Assembly: GCA_010015805.1 (NCBI GenBank)
Contig: ML978124.1
Location: 1,054,001-1,118,000, forward strand
Length of the DNA stretch: 64,000 nt
Reading direction: 5' to 3'
From: Rhizodiscina lignyota
Taxonomy: Eukaryota > Ascomycota > Dothideomycetes > Aulographales > Rhizodiscinaceae
Both the position numbers and the translations under genes were made by a program. Below, piece after piece: positions 21,583 through 32,640 of the stretch. The number at the start of each line of letters is the position of its first letter. Within the stretch, counting starts at the first letter, position 1. The notes beneath the pieces were generated by a model. That model did not search any database, was not told the DNA's origin, and saw only the letters and a list, made by a program, of their open reading frames with translations.

Positions 21583-23853
21583 TTAGTCGTCGCCACGTCC
21601 GCCGCGCCTGCGGTGCTTGCCGGGGAAGTCAACGTCGGGGTGCACGACGCGCATGTGTCGTGTCAGCGCGTCGTTGCGCGAGAATGTCTTCTCCTCCTGA
21701 CATAAGGCACACCGCACTTTTTGCTTGCGCGCGTTGTGAATGGTATCCTCGTGTCGGGTCAGATCGTACGGGCGAGAGAAGATGGTGTTGCAGGGTTTGC
21801 CCGTCGTAGGATTGATGCGCTCGCACTTGTGAGGTCCCGCTTGGCTGTTTCGGGCGAGCAAAGCCGCTGACGTCATGCCACTCCCAACGCCTGGCGTGGT
21901 TACATGCGGCACCGTCTGTTGACTCTGCACGTTTTGCCGATGCGCTTCCCTCTTGTGCCGCTGCAGTTTTTGAGGCGTCTCGAAGCGTTGCGTGCAGCCA
22001 TGGTAGGTACACGTGTACGTGCCCGTGTCGGCGAGCGTCGACGATGGCTTGGATGCGTCCACATGATTCGAGTTGCTGCTGGATTGTGGCGGTGCCTCGC
22101 TAGCGCTCGACTCCATTGACGTGAGATGCGCTGGGAACTCAGGAGTGTCCTCAGACATGTTTCCGGTGGAGTACGAGCTATTTGAGGGGAGGGAGTGGAA
22201 TGCGCCAGGAACAGATGCAGGTGCAAAAGAAAATTGCTGCGACTGTGGAGGTGCCGTAGACGCAGTGGCGGAGTAAGACGCCGAACTTTGCCCGATCGAG
22301 CTCGGCCATGCGTGGACGCCACCAACACCCAGGCTCCCGTAAGAACTATCTGCAGTGTTGTCAAACTTGGCAGGTGTGTCGCCCTGGAAGGTGTTGCCAG
22401 AGTACGCGGAGAAGTTGCTGCCGTCGTCCTGTGGGAACAGCGGCATCTTTGCGTCTTCCTCGTTCTCCTGGTAGTCCAACACTGCGTCCTTTGGTGAGAT
22501 GGTCTTGGGCTCAATGTTCTGCTGACCAGCCATGTTGCGCCGCTGCATTGCGTTCGCCTCTGCCTCTGCCTTTTGATGCTCCCTCACTTGCTGGGCGGAC
22601 TGGAAGCGAACCTGAGGCGGCTGCTGCATGAACGGAGAGCTCTGGCGGAAGGGAGAGAGGGCACGGTAACCAGTGCTGGTCGGTGACTGAGAGCGCGCCT
22701 GGTTCGCCTGCTGTAACCTCTCGCTCATCATCGCATTGTGGTATGGTGAGAGGAGGGAGAGGTTCTTCGAGGTCTTCATGTTTTGTGACGTCGGTGGCTG
22801 TGACGTAGGCGTTGGGTTGAATAGCTCGTCTGAGTAGATGTCTGTCATTGTGCGTTCCAGCTTGGGTACTTGATTGTTGGCGCGTATTGCCATGTCTGGT
22901 TCATCATCGAAACGTAAGTATTCATCAATCCAGTCTTCCACTTTCTGGTTCAGGTTGGTCTCACCGTTAGTGGGTACTCGTAGCCCCTCCTCGAAGTCCT
23001 CTCCATTAATAGTCCGCGGAGTCGCCGGAGAATTTCGCCCAAAACTTGAAACAGATTGTCTCGTGGAGTGCGAAAATCCAGGCGCGTCCTCTTCAGTCAC
23101 CGAGTTGCCGTCTGTAAATGCATGCTTCATCGCCATGTGTGCCGCCACCGTCGAGTCGATGTTTTGGAATGGAGGATGGAAGGATGTTTGCGAGGAGGCG
23201 AGAAAGGAGTCGTGAGTAGGCGTTTGAGTAGGCGTAGGGAGGTGATTGGAGTAAATTCTCGAAGCTTCGTCAGCAGCAAACGATGACTCGGCCTTGACGA
23301 TGGACGGTGACTGCGCAGCGTTTCCGTACATAAGCTGTGGCGCGTGACCTTGGCTGAACGGAGACGCCGGGCTGTTTGATCCTGCGGAGGAATTTGACGG
23401 AACTCGCTGGTGTGGTCGGGTACGTCTGTTGAGAGCGGATGTCTGCAAGGACGAGCCAGGGATCATTTGCCCACTGCTCTCGCCGTACAGGAAGTTGTTT
23501 GCGCCCTGCGAGCCGTCGACAAGCACGGATTGTTGCGGGTAGCCAAAGGCCAGTTGTGGTTGAGGTGTGGATTGCTGTATTCTGATCGCTGGACCAGAGA
23601 AGTCGAATGCGCTCGACATGTAGTCGTCTGGGATCGCCCCAGCTGATAGCGAGTTCGCGGGCGCAAGATAGTTTGGAGATGAAGGGAAGTACTGCTGGTG
23701 AGACTGAATGTCGAGTTCGATAGGCGTCGCCGTCCTGTATGATGAGTCGTCGTAGAGCGACGATTGCTGTGATGGCGAGCGAGAAATGTCGACGTCGTAG
23801 TGGGATGAAGGGTGAACAGGCAGATGTAATGGTTGACGTCGTGACGCTAACAT
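21583..23853 (-). CDS. C2H2 zinc-finger transcription factor, Rpn4-like
   Basis: Single-exon 756-aa nuclear regulator. Residues 1 to about 600 are Ser/Gln/Pro-rich and disordered, as expected of activation regions. The C-terminus carries the DNA-binding part: CTYHGCTQRFETPQKLQRHK (finger), then CERINPTTGKPCNTIFSRPY with DLTRHEDTIH, then CALCQEEKTFSRNDALTRHM with a final VVHPDVDFPGKHRRR basic tail. This finger arrangement matches proteins annotated in filamentous fungi as Rpn4-type, the regulator of proteasome genes in yeast; the target genes in this organism are inference. A long gene-free region lies upstream. Other C2H2 regulators (Crz1-like) are less similar because the linker between the first and second fingers is long here. 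Confidence 0.85.
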   Translation of the reverse strand: MLASRRQPLHLPVHPSSHYDVDISRSPSQQSSLYDDSSYRTATPIELDIQSHQQYFPSSPNYLAPANSLSAGAIPDDYMSSAFDFSGPAIRIQQSTPQPQLAFGYPQQSVLVDGSQGANNFLYGESSGQMIPGSSLQTSALNRRTRPHQRVPSNSSAGSNSPASPFSQGHAPQLMYGNAAQSPSIVKAESSFAADEASRIYSNHLPTPTQTPTHDSFLASSQTSFHPPFQNIDSTVAAHMAMKHAFTDGNSVTEEDAPGFSHSTRQSVSSFGRNSPATPRTINGEDFEEGLRVPTNGETNLNQKVEDWIDEYLRFDDEPDMAIRANNQVPKLERTMTDIYSDELFNPTPTSQPPTSQNMKTSKNLSLLSPYHNAMMSERLQQANQARSQSPTSTGYRALSPFRQSSPFMQQPPQVRFQSAQQVREHQKAEAEANAMQRRNMAGQQNIEPKTISPKDAVLDYQENEEDAKMPLFPQDDGSNFSAYSGNTFQGDTPAKFDNTADSSYGSLGVGGVHAWPSSIGQSSASYSATASTAPPQSQQFSFAPASVPGAFHSLPSNSSYSTGNMSEDTPEFPAHLTSMESSASEAPPQSSSNSNHVDASKPSSTLADTGTYTCTYHGCTQRFETPQKLQRHKREAHRQNVQSQQTVPHVTTPGVGSGMTSAALLARNSQAGPHKCERINPTTGKPCNTIFSRPYDLTRHEDTIHNARKQKVRCALCQEEKTFSRNDALTRHMRVVHPDVDFPGKHRRRGGRGDD

Positions 23854-26831
23854 ATCTAGTAGATGGACCCTGTCCGAGAGTAATGCAAACCGAGCGTCAG
23901 GAAGGGTTTGCCACTTCTTTTTATGTTCGGGCCGGCGGCGGTAGCGTCGGTCTTTATGGAGGGTGAGAGGAAGTCAAATTATGACGCGCTGACGTAACGA
24001 TTAGAAAGGGTTGGAAAAATGGGTGTAAGTGACGACCGAGGGCCTAAGCCGAAATATACTCGGTAGAATGTCGTAGATTAGGCGTTGAGTATTTGTGAAA
24101 GCCGGATTTTCGAGGCATCGAGCGAGCGCGGGCTGATTAGCATATATGGATGAAAGAATTTGGCTGCCGCGATACGTCATCGGCACTCATCGCAACCCTG
24201 GCCCGCAACAGCCCGCTAAAGCCGGCGTGAGCGCGCAGTAAGGAGCGGATCTGGCCCCTGCAACGCCCGCAACCATGCTCCCACTGAGCTTCTCGCTTCA
24301 ACGGCCCTCCGACTGCGCGCTAACTCGATGCAACTCTGATCGACTTGCCTATTTGCAACAGCCCAGCGCCTCGACCACACTCAGTAGAGACCTACACGGC
24401 TACTGTAGCGACAGCCCTGCGTCGTGCATACCGCGTGCAGAAGAGCCTCTCCCATACCTCTACCGTCCTGCTGCGCCTCGCGCTCCGCGTGGAAATAGAC
24501 GGATCGGTTGCGCTCCGACTGCTGCCCTGCACGAGCCCGATCCGCGCGATTGGACACTTCGTTATCGCAAAGATGGCCGTCTACACGGACAAAGAAAGAC
24601 TCGGTCGGCTGTCGGATGGGGAGAGTCTGGTGCGATGTGCGCGCGTGACTCGGTACCTATTGAGTCTACACAGGCAGCTGCTCCTCGAACTACCCACTCA
24701 CGCGACGAGAAAAAAGCAGCGTCGAATAGAAGCATTCACCGCGCGCTCAAACGAGGACCTTGACACGTACCGTGACCTCGAACCAGTCAAGGTGGGAGTC
24801 ATCCCAGACATTGGAGTTGCGATTACTTGATTCAGCACCGTCGATACAGCCAGTCTGACCATCTGCACCCCACCATTTCTTGATCCTGCACAGGCTCGTG
24901 GCAGAGGCGAATACCTGCCCAATTCAGCCATTCTCTCTATATTGATTTTCTCGAGCTGTGGTGCGGGTCCGCTCCACTGTTTTTTGTAGAGCGCTCCAGG
25001 ATTGCATGCACGAGCGTAAGCGTTGAAGCAGCACGCAGCTGGGCGTGAAACCAAACCCACGGCGATCCCGCACACCACTGCAAATTCCAATTCTCACCAT
25101 TGAGCAGGACGAGTCGCACGATAGCACGTCCAATTGCATCCCTACCCGGAGTTGCATCGGCAATAACTCGTCGAGAGGGCATTGGTGGGTATTTGACGGG
25201 TGCACAGCATTCCAAAGCACGCTGCTTGTGAGGAAAACTTTTTTCTCCACGGAATGCAGGGGCGTCAGCGAGAACCTTCCGTGTTGAGTGTTCTAGAAGA
25301 CACCTGCAGGCGCCCTGCATATGCATGGCCCAGCACCCCAAACCCGATAGGGCCGAGATCTACCCTTCCGGAGAAACCCGATCACCATTCCCCTCTCGAA
25401 AATGCCATGCTGTTCCACTCAAAAATGCCACGAGGAGCGCACTGTTCCTCTGAATTAGAGTTGATGGGCCATTGCCAAGGCAAGTATAAGGCCTCAGCAG
25501 TACCATGCGACACTGCAGGCTACACTGCAGCTGAGCCACTGTTGTGGCTTGTCTTTAGATCTAGATCCGCAATTCCATGCTCTTGTCCTCAATAGCCGTC
25601 CGGCAAGTCCTGATCCCGATTAAGAGAGACAAACAAGACTTATCACAAGGTGCCAGATCACTGCTCAAGCAGAGCGAAAACGCGACCAAGAAAGGTACAT
25701 CACAGCTGGAACGGGAAATGCAATAAGGCACTGCCACTGCCTACAGCACCGTTCGGGAAGCCGAACGACGATCATCAGGTACTCTTTCACTATGCCCGGA
25801 TTTCATGAGATTCGCCTTCAGGCGCTATGAAATATTGTGGCTGCAGCAGCGCCGCTTAAACTCTGCAGATACATGCCATCTTGAAACAATAGACACTCTG
25901 AAGATGCGCAGTCCAATAAACAAAGCAGATCCAACCAAGCTTCTAGCGAAGGAAGCGAAGCTCGGTCGCGCTGGACCCTGTCAATCTTCAACAACTCGAA
26001 GATGCGAAAGTGGAGCAATGGCGACATGCTTTTGCGAAACATCGACAAAGACTTCAGGATAAAGCCGATCTTTCTAAGAATAAGCATGAAACCATAGTCG
26101 GCCGCCTGCCGAAGTCTCCGGCTCGCTGGGTTGGGCGCTCGCGAGAGCGCACGTTGCAGCCCTGGAAGTGGCGAAATCTCACTGCTCAGTGCTGATACGA
26201 GAGCGACGAACCGATCAGCCCTGCACGGCCGGCCCACCTACTCAACATCTCCCAAGATCTACCCCAGTTCCTCGAAGCGGCAGTTTTCAATATTTGGAAG
26301 CCTCAGTATCTGCCATGGCTCGGTAGTTGTCCCGTCTTCCAAATCCCTCGGCACGCCCCCAATTGGCGAGATGCTGAGGGTGCAGAACAGTACGGGGGAA
26401 CAAAGGAATGGCGCGGAATACTAGGACGAATTACGGAATGCGGAAACGTCTCTTACGACCGAGCGATTTCCAGACACCACGAGAATTGTAGCAAAGTAGG
26501 CACCACTACGCCCGTATTGCGGCACACGGCGGCCGTCGAAAACAAAGAAGGTCCGCTCTATCGCTATCCGAATTGATGTTTTATGAATTTCCACGGCCCA
26601 TTGAGGCCTATTGACTAATGTTCACGAGATGCGACGAGATCAGTCATGACGTCTGGGCGGAAAGGCGGAATCCTTGAAAGAGCACTGTCTTCATGTACAC
26701 GACGCTCGAAATACGACGATGTCCGCCACTCGTAATGCATCGAAAGATGCCCCGAATCGCTATGCTACTCAAATACACGGTGCATTCCTCATCAACGAGT
26801 AATCAATATTTCAGCCCCAAGCCCCCTCAGC
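23854..26831. other. 3.0 kb gene-free region upstream of the Rpn4-like gene
   Basis: Lies between the start of the Rpn4-like gene and the stop of IMA1, both on the minus strand. Many short ORFs on both strands, with no domains; the longest (24275-24763 and 24345-24830 plus) overlap each other and show no conserved motif. It probably contains a long promoter and leader for the transcription factor. Confidence 0.5.
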
Positions 26832-28951
26832 TCACGGCCCAGCTGTCGCAGCGCCAGATGCACCATGTACAGCTTCAGGTACCGCAGACTCAGCTAAACT
26901 ATGCAGACCGCCATTGCCATGCGACCCAAACGAGGTGAAACTATCCCATCCCATGAACTTCAGCGCAGCGAACGCGACTCCCAGCGTCAGCGGAAGCGCC
27001 CACAGTAGGAATTTTATAATATAATCGCGACGATTCGGCCCGTCGGCGCTGGCATCAGGGCTAGCTTCAGCCCGCACCTCCGACGGCTCGTCATTAATCG
27101 AGAAAACAGAGTTGAACATGCCCTCCAGCCCTGTGACTGCTGGCTCTTCCTTCAATTGCCATTTTGGCTCCGCCAGCTCCAAGTACCCTTTGCTCTTTTG
27201 AGCGCTGCTCGCAGAATACGGGTCGGCGTTCAGCAGCGGATTGTCCTCCCCGTCGCCCTTCTTCCCCTTCATCTGCGCAAAAAAGTTCTCCTTCTTCTCG
27301 GCCGATGCGCGCTGGAATCCAGGCTTCCATGGATTGCGTAGCTTCGCCGCTGGTGCCTTTGGGGCTGGGGGAAGAGTGCCATAGAATGCCGAGGTTCGAC
27401 TTGATGGACCGCCCAGCGCGCTCGGCGTCCCCGATGCGCCTGAGTCGGCATAAGGGGCGAGTTGTTGTTGGTTTGCTTGAGGCGTACGAGAGTTGAACGC
27501 CGCATTACGCGGCTGGAATGTAGTTTGCGTCACGGTAGGCGACCAGTCCATTGTGTTGAAGGTATCGCTGTCCGCGGCAGATGTGGTTGTGTCGGCCTCG
27601 GAGATGAGATCGTCTGGTGGTGGAGTTGGTGGATCGTTAAAAGCAGATCGGTACGTCCGATCGAGGGTGCCGACTGGGAAAGAAGGCCTTGCGAATGGAG
27701 AGGATTGAGATTGGCGGGTAGGTTTTGCTGTGCCCGAAGATGAGAATACGGAATCAGCCTTTTGACTCTCGTTCTCTGGGATGAGTGGTCCGATGTTGTT
27801 GGTGAAGAGAACTCGTGGTTTGTCGTCGATTTTGACGGTGCGTAGAGAAGTGATTGTGGACTGGAACAGTTAGCATAAGCTAGCGGTTAGACAAAATGAT
27901 TCGGCTTACTCACCAGTATTAGAAACGCAACCATGAATGCATGGGCTCCTCCAAAAGCCCGCTGCGGCACCAGTGATTGCGCCGAGTCCTGCAGCATCCA
28001 CCAGGCTGCCGTCCGAACCAACTGAACGACGAGCTGCAGTGTCAGATGTTCTGAGAGTCCAGTCATTCGAACGTTCGCGCGGCTGATCTTCTCCATCAAT
28101 CTCGGATTCCACCACATGGATAGCGCTGCGACAATGAGTGCTTGGTGTACATATGTCGAGGTCGCCGCGAAGCATCGTCGCTCCACCACCCAAGGGCTCC
28201 ACACCAACCCTCGCACACATCCAAACAACGTGAGCGGTCCCGATCGCGAAAGGCTCATGTACCACGGATCACGATCTATCATCGCGCCTTGCAAGTGCCA
28301 AGCTAGCTGGAGTATGATGCTCGACCACCATGCGATTCCTCCCAACGTGACCAGCAACCCTCTCCACCCCGAAACACCGTGTCTCTGAAAGTTGCCTCCC
28401 CTCGCGCGCTCCAGCATGCGCCGCAGGTGATCCGTCTTCGCCGCATATCCCGCAGCCTGCATCCTAGCTCTTACCCGTGGCTCGCACTTCGCGCAGACCT
28501 GGGGATAGCGAATCTGCAAGTTGCGCTCGTACGCTGGGAACGCGGCTTCGTACTTTGCATACTCCGGGTCCGTTGGCGACAGGTCCGGAGGGTAGTAGTT
28601 GGCGACTGCCTGTGTGTAGAGCTGTTGGTTCTTTATGCATTCTGTGCAGAAGATTGGGTCGGACGGTGGATCGAGCTCCGGAGATGTGTGGCGGGGAGCG
28701 CTCTGCGCGTACTGTATTGAGGTCGTCTCAGCTACCTGAGCTGGAGGATCTGTGATTTCGCCATTCTATGATTCAAATATACGTTAGCACGAAAGCTGTT
28801 TGGTAGATGCGTCTGATCGATGTGGAGTACACACCTCGTCGAGAAAGTTGGTGGAACCGCACTTCTCACACTGCCAGTCTTTCAGACCACGAGAGTACTT
28901 CTGTGATGAGCGCTGGTTACAGTAGAAGCATGCGAGGTTTCGGCGCAGCAT
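26832..28951 (-). CDS. IMA1: Integral inner nuclear membrane protein Ima1
   Basis: Nuclear-envelope protein of the Ima1/NET5 family, linked in fission yeast to heterochromatin and LINC-complex anchoring at the inner nuclear membrane. Exons 28951-28835, 28765-27914 and 27860-26832 give 665 aa. The N-terminal zinc-binding module begins MLRRNLACFYCNQRSS with WQCEKCGSTNFLDE, and a second Cys set (FCTECIKNQQ, CAKCEPRVRARM) follows. Several membrane segments lie in exon 2 (LVTLGGIAWWSSIILQL and later stretches) and one near the C-terminus (FLLWALPLTLGVAFAALKF). The region between is Pro/Ser-rich and disordered. ATG 28951 opens directly on the conserved module, although the frame is open further upstream. 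Confidence 0.92.
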
Positions 28952-29269
28952 TGTAGGATTTGTTGTTTGTAGATTAGTAGAAGGTGTCCGGAGGTTTGAG
29001 CGGCAGCCTGCAGTGGGGATCGGAGGTGGAGCTGAGCGGCTGGGCGGCCACTGACAGCTTTTTCTATTGTCGCCGAAGAACAACGTGAACGCCTCCAACA
29101 CCAGCATCGGCCCCAGTCTTGCGCTTTCAACACTTCTTTGTTTCAATTGCGTGTCTGGAAGCTCGGGCAATATGTTCACTGTGCGGTGAAACAAGCCTTC
29201 AGACACAAAGTCTTCCTCCCATTGTCTTCCATCCGTTCTCCCATTGATCCACCCGCACTCCAATCCACA
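28952..29269. promoter_or_regulatory. Shared divergent promoter of IMA1 and MRPL40
   Basis: 318 bp between two divergent start codons, so both genes must be driven from here. The minus-strand frame of IMA1 happens to be open across it, but translation upstream of 28951 does not resemble the family. Confidence 0.5.
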
Positions 29270-30485
29270 ATGCAGGCCGTCCGGCGACGCGTCGAACAGG
29301 CAGTCCGCCAGACGAAACGAAGACAAGTCATTAAGAAGAATAGGATCAAGCACGACTATGGACGGCAACGGAAGATGGAGGGCGACATGGTGAAGGGCAT
29401 GGCGGTCCGGCAAATCCGCGAAGCGCACAGAATGCGTAAGGAGGACTATGAACTGGGCCCTATTGCTCCACGACGGGATGCAGGCAAAGATGCAGAGCAC
29501 TACGGTACGATCGATAACCAGCGCTTCAACAGCATCACCGTGCCGCCGTGGAAGCGCAAGTGGTGTCCCATAGAAGTAGGGGATAGGGTGATCATGCTCA
29601 AGGGCGTTGATGCTGGCAAGATTGGAGTGGTCGATGATAAAGACCTGGAGTCGGAGCAGCTCAGGATCAAGGATTTGAATATGGTACGTTTCTAGACGGA
29701 AGTCGACAGCAGAATCTTCTCGGAGCATGCACTCATGATATATGATTTAGGCCTCAATACACCTACCAGAGTGGCTACGTAGCGCCCAGGGCCATAACAA
29801 CCCGACTGGAGACTTCCCAATGAACATCTCGTGGCACGACGTGCGCCTCGTGCATCCCCTCCCCCATCCCATCACCGGCGTCGAGCGCGACGTGATCGTC
29901 GAAAACCTCGAGCGGCGCGAAGTATACACCGACGACGAGACGCTCGAGACCGAGTACGAGCGCGTCATCCCCGAGCTCGACTACGTGGTGCCGTGGCCCA
30001 AAAAGCACGAGGTAGTGCACGAGGACCACGACAGCGACACGCTGCGCATCACGGTGGAGCAGCGCACGTGGCTGCCCACCATCAACGAGGACCCCTTCCC
30101 GCCCAGCGTCATCGACGAGCTGCGCAACAAGTACAGCAAGTACCGCGTGCCGGACAATGAGAACTTCGCGAAGCGTAGGATGGCGCATGAGGAGAACAAG
30201 AAGACGAGGGACATCAAGTGGATGGAGTCGATGCGCACGCCGCTGCAGGAGCTGCATGCGCTGCGCGCGGAGGAGAGACGGAAGGAGTTGAGAGAGAAGG
30301 GATTGGAGGCCCCGATGCCGGAGATTGAGCTCAAGAGGGGCAAGCCGTGGAAGTGGAAGGCCAGGCCGAGAGAACAGGAGCCTGTCGACGATGAGTTTTT
30401 AGCACGCATTGGGTCAATGTTGGCGGAGAAGAAGGCCGCTGGCTCAGGGACTGCTCCAGCAGAACGTCAGAAGGTGAAAGCATGA
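29270..30485 (+). CDS. MRPL40: Mitochondrial large-subunit ribosomal protein uL24m
   Basis: Component of the mitochondrial 54S ribosomal subunit. Exons 29270-29683 and 29751-30485 (67-nt intron ending TTTAG) give 382 aa. The KOW motif is in VGDRVIMLKGVDAGKIGVV, followed by the uL24-type segment. The N-terminus is very basic (MQAVRRRVEQAVRQTKRRQ), fitting a mitochondrial presequence. The C-terminal extension of about 230 residues with charged helices (MAHEENKKTRDIKWMES) is the usual fungal mitochondrial addition. It is divergent from IMA1 and convergent with ALG14. The second exon is strongly GC-biased (around 29900-30150), which creates long shadow ORFs in other frames. Confidence 0.9.
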
Positions 30486-30705
30486 GCAAGCATTGTACAC
30501 ATAGCATCTTTGTAAAATATACTTCGTATTTGACGGCGTGTTGCCATGAGCGTGTATCGTGTGTCTACGCTCTATTCGTGCCACAAGCGCCTCGCTGTGA
30601 TCCCGAAATGCTCAAAGTCGTTTTGCTGTGAGCGCGTTCCCCAAGTCGTATCCAGTACCAGCAACACCATGCCATTCACTTCGTAATCGTCACCGATGCT
30701 ATGCT

Positions 30706-31566
30706 CTACACCAGCACTCCTTTATATTCTCCCTTGCCTCCTCCACATCCCTCCAGCTGCTTCCACTGCACCAGGAATCGATCCACGAGAAGGAGAAGCA
30801 GCCTGCCGCTAAGGCTGAGCGTGTTAACGCGCGCGAAGCTCTCCACATAGACGGTGCGCATCTTGCTCCGGTCGTTCGCGCCACGGAAATTGAAGAAGCG
30901 GAGGAGGATCGAGGCGAGGACCACGATGACGGCAGTGCCGGGGCCGTTGGTGAGGATGATGTCGGGGTACGGGCGTTCGGCCAGGAGGCGAAGAGTAGCG
31001 ATGAGACAGTACATTGCGGTGAACGGGGCCGTGAAGATCGACTGGTGGACATGGCGAGCGCGAGGCAGGGTCGCGATGCTGTAGCTAGAGGTAAAATCTG
31101 CATTCGAATGCTTTTGGGTGGACACGGCAGAACGAGCCTCACGCTTCCTCAAGACCTGCGCCGGCACCAATGGCGTTCCGTTCTCTTCCATGGCCTCCCT
31201 CAGCGCCTCCACCATCTCCTTCTCTCTCTTCTCCAGCTCCGCCCTCACCGCCATATCCAACTCGAACTTCTTGGCCTTGTTCGCGCTGAACGCGTCGCCG
31301 CTGCTCACAACGTAGGTCCGGTGGTCGATCGACACGTTCAGTATATCGGTTACTTTGTTGATCATGGCAAGCATCTCCGCCGTGTGTCCGCCGCTGCCCA
31401 AGACGATGAGGATTCGACCGGGCTCATCGCGAGCGCGCTCACGGGGTGGACCGCGGCGGGGTGGAATGAGCGTGAGGACACGTAGGCCAGCGAGAATGAT
31501 CGCGATCATAAGAAAAGCGAGTGTGGACAGGACCAATGGGTGCACGAGAAGCTTGAGGAGACCCAT
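30706..31566 (-). CDS. ALG14: UDP-GlcNAc transferase membrane subunit Alg14
   Basis: ER membrane anchor that recruits catalytic Alg13 to add the second GlcNAc of the dolichol-linked N-glycan precursor. Single exon, 286 aa. An N-terminal membrane helix (LSTLAFLMIAIILAGLRVL) is followed by the Alg14 core: ILIVLGSGGHTAEML, DHRTYVVSSGDAFSA, then PDIILTNGPGTAVIVVLAS and VYVESFARVNTLSLSG. The C-terminal end (LVDRFLVQWKQLEG) is typical; a charged insert near residues 105-150 (LEKREKEMVEALREAMEE) is seen in many filamentous fungi. The gene is convergent with MRPL40, 220 bp apart. Confidence 0.94.
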   Translation of the reverse strand: MGLLKLLVHPLVLSTLAFLMIAIILAGLRVLTLIPPRRGPPRERARDEPGRILIVLGSGGHTAEMLAMINKVTDILNVSIDHRTYVVSSGDAFSANKAKKFELDMAVRAELEKREKEMVEALREAMEENGTPLVPAQVLRKREARSAVSTQKHSNADFTSSYSIATLPRARHVHQSIFTAPFTAMYCLIATLRLLAERPYPDIILTNGPGTAVIVVLASILLRFFNFRGANDRSKMRTVYVESFARVNTLSLSGRLLLLLVDRFLVQWKQLEGCGGGKGEYKGVLV

Positions 31567-32640
31567 TTTGGATTGTTGATGGTGGATCTTGCTTGCGTGG
31601 AGAAGAAGAGAGGAAGGAAAGGAAGAAACCTGGGGGAGGTATTTAAGTTATGGCTGCCTGATCCGCCTGAGGAGCTCGAACCATTTTGGCGGAAATTATT
31701 GCATGCCTAAAATGAGGGGATTGTTGTTGTGTTGCTCACTGAAATGAAGTGTTTGTGAAGTGTAGTGGACGATGGACATTTACGTGGAGTAAAATTGACC
31801 AATGACGTTGACGCATCCACCATGGCTTATTAGATCGAAGCCCACAACCTGCTCGCACTAGTATTCTGCGTATCTATCCCATAGTTGAATAATGTACATT
31901 TGAGTCTCATAACTTTTACAATGCGATAGCCGTCTCAAAGGTAGATAGTTTGATAGTTGAGGGACAAGTTATGTCCGCGTACGAACATCCTAGATCAATA
32001 ATATCCGCCCTTTTGGACAGACGGAGACCGTTTCTAACGCCCGAATCCCAGAGGCCTGGAGAGCGTTTCCAATTCCAGTCCAGTTCAAAGAACTTGTGCG
32101 TCCACGCTTTCTCTTTAAGCTTAATTGAACGTCAGTCGGTGCGCGTGGCGCGTCGAGCATGTGAACATCCTAGTGCCGATCATTCCACCGAGTTGGCTTC
32201 CACTATTGGCTAGTATGGGCAACGGATGTCTTTTACAATGTCAATTCACGCATTCAGTCACATTCACTTAGAAATGGAGTTTTTGTATAGACATCACATT
32301 CTATTGTTTTAATCTTAAACATTTACAATAGAAGGTAGATCCCCCAGATGTTGTCTGTCCGCCTAGACTCCGGCGTCCGACATGTATGATTTTTTCCGGT
32401 TTTTGGAATTTGAAAATCCTTCCTTTGCTCCATGTGCTGTGATGTTTTGAATTTCGTATCCTCCCTTATTTGAAGAAACAGCAGGTCATGCAAGGCAGCG
32501 AGTGACGACAAGGTCAAATGCGCCAGCGAAAGTGGAGCTCCATCACCAAGATATACAACGAATTGAAGAGAAAAGAGTGGTCATCGCGGCGCTAAGGCGG
32601 CGACAGCGACAATGCTAGCAGCAATGCAAAGAGTGGTCGC
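31567..32640. other. Intergenic region between ALG14 and the DPBB protein gene
   Basis: 1.07 kb between the ALG14 start and the stop of the next minus-strand gene. AT-rich toward 32300. Short ORFs only; nothing supported. Confidence 0.5.

Noticed and set aside
24275-24830. Two overlapping plus-strand ORFs of about 160 codons
   Set aside because: They overlap in different frames, neither shows a motif, and GC-rich DNA yields such ORFs by chance. A short stretch near 24570-24780 reads somewhat protein-like but not enough to support a gene.
29138-29695. Longer N-terminal extension of MRPL40 from an upstream in-frame start
   Set aside because: The extension lies in the divergent promoter with IMA1 and does not resemble the family; the ATG at 29270 gives a proper basic presequence.
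29775-30257. 160-codon minus-strand ORF inside MRPL40
   Set aside because: Shadow of the strongly GC-biased second exon of MRPL40.
30628-31485. 285-codon plus-strand ORF opposite ALG14
   Set aside because: Antisense shadow; ALG14 on the minus strand has the conserved domain.
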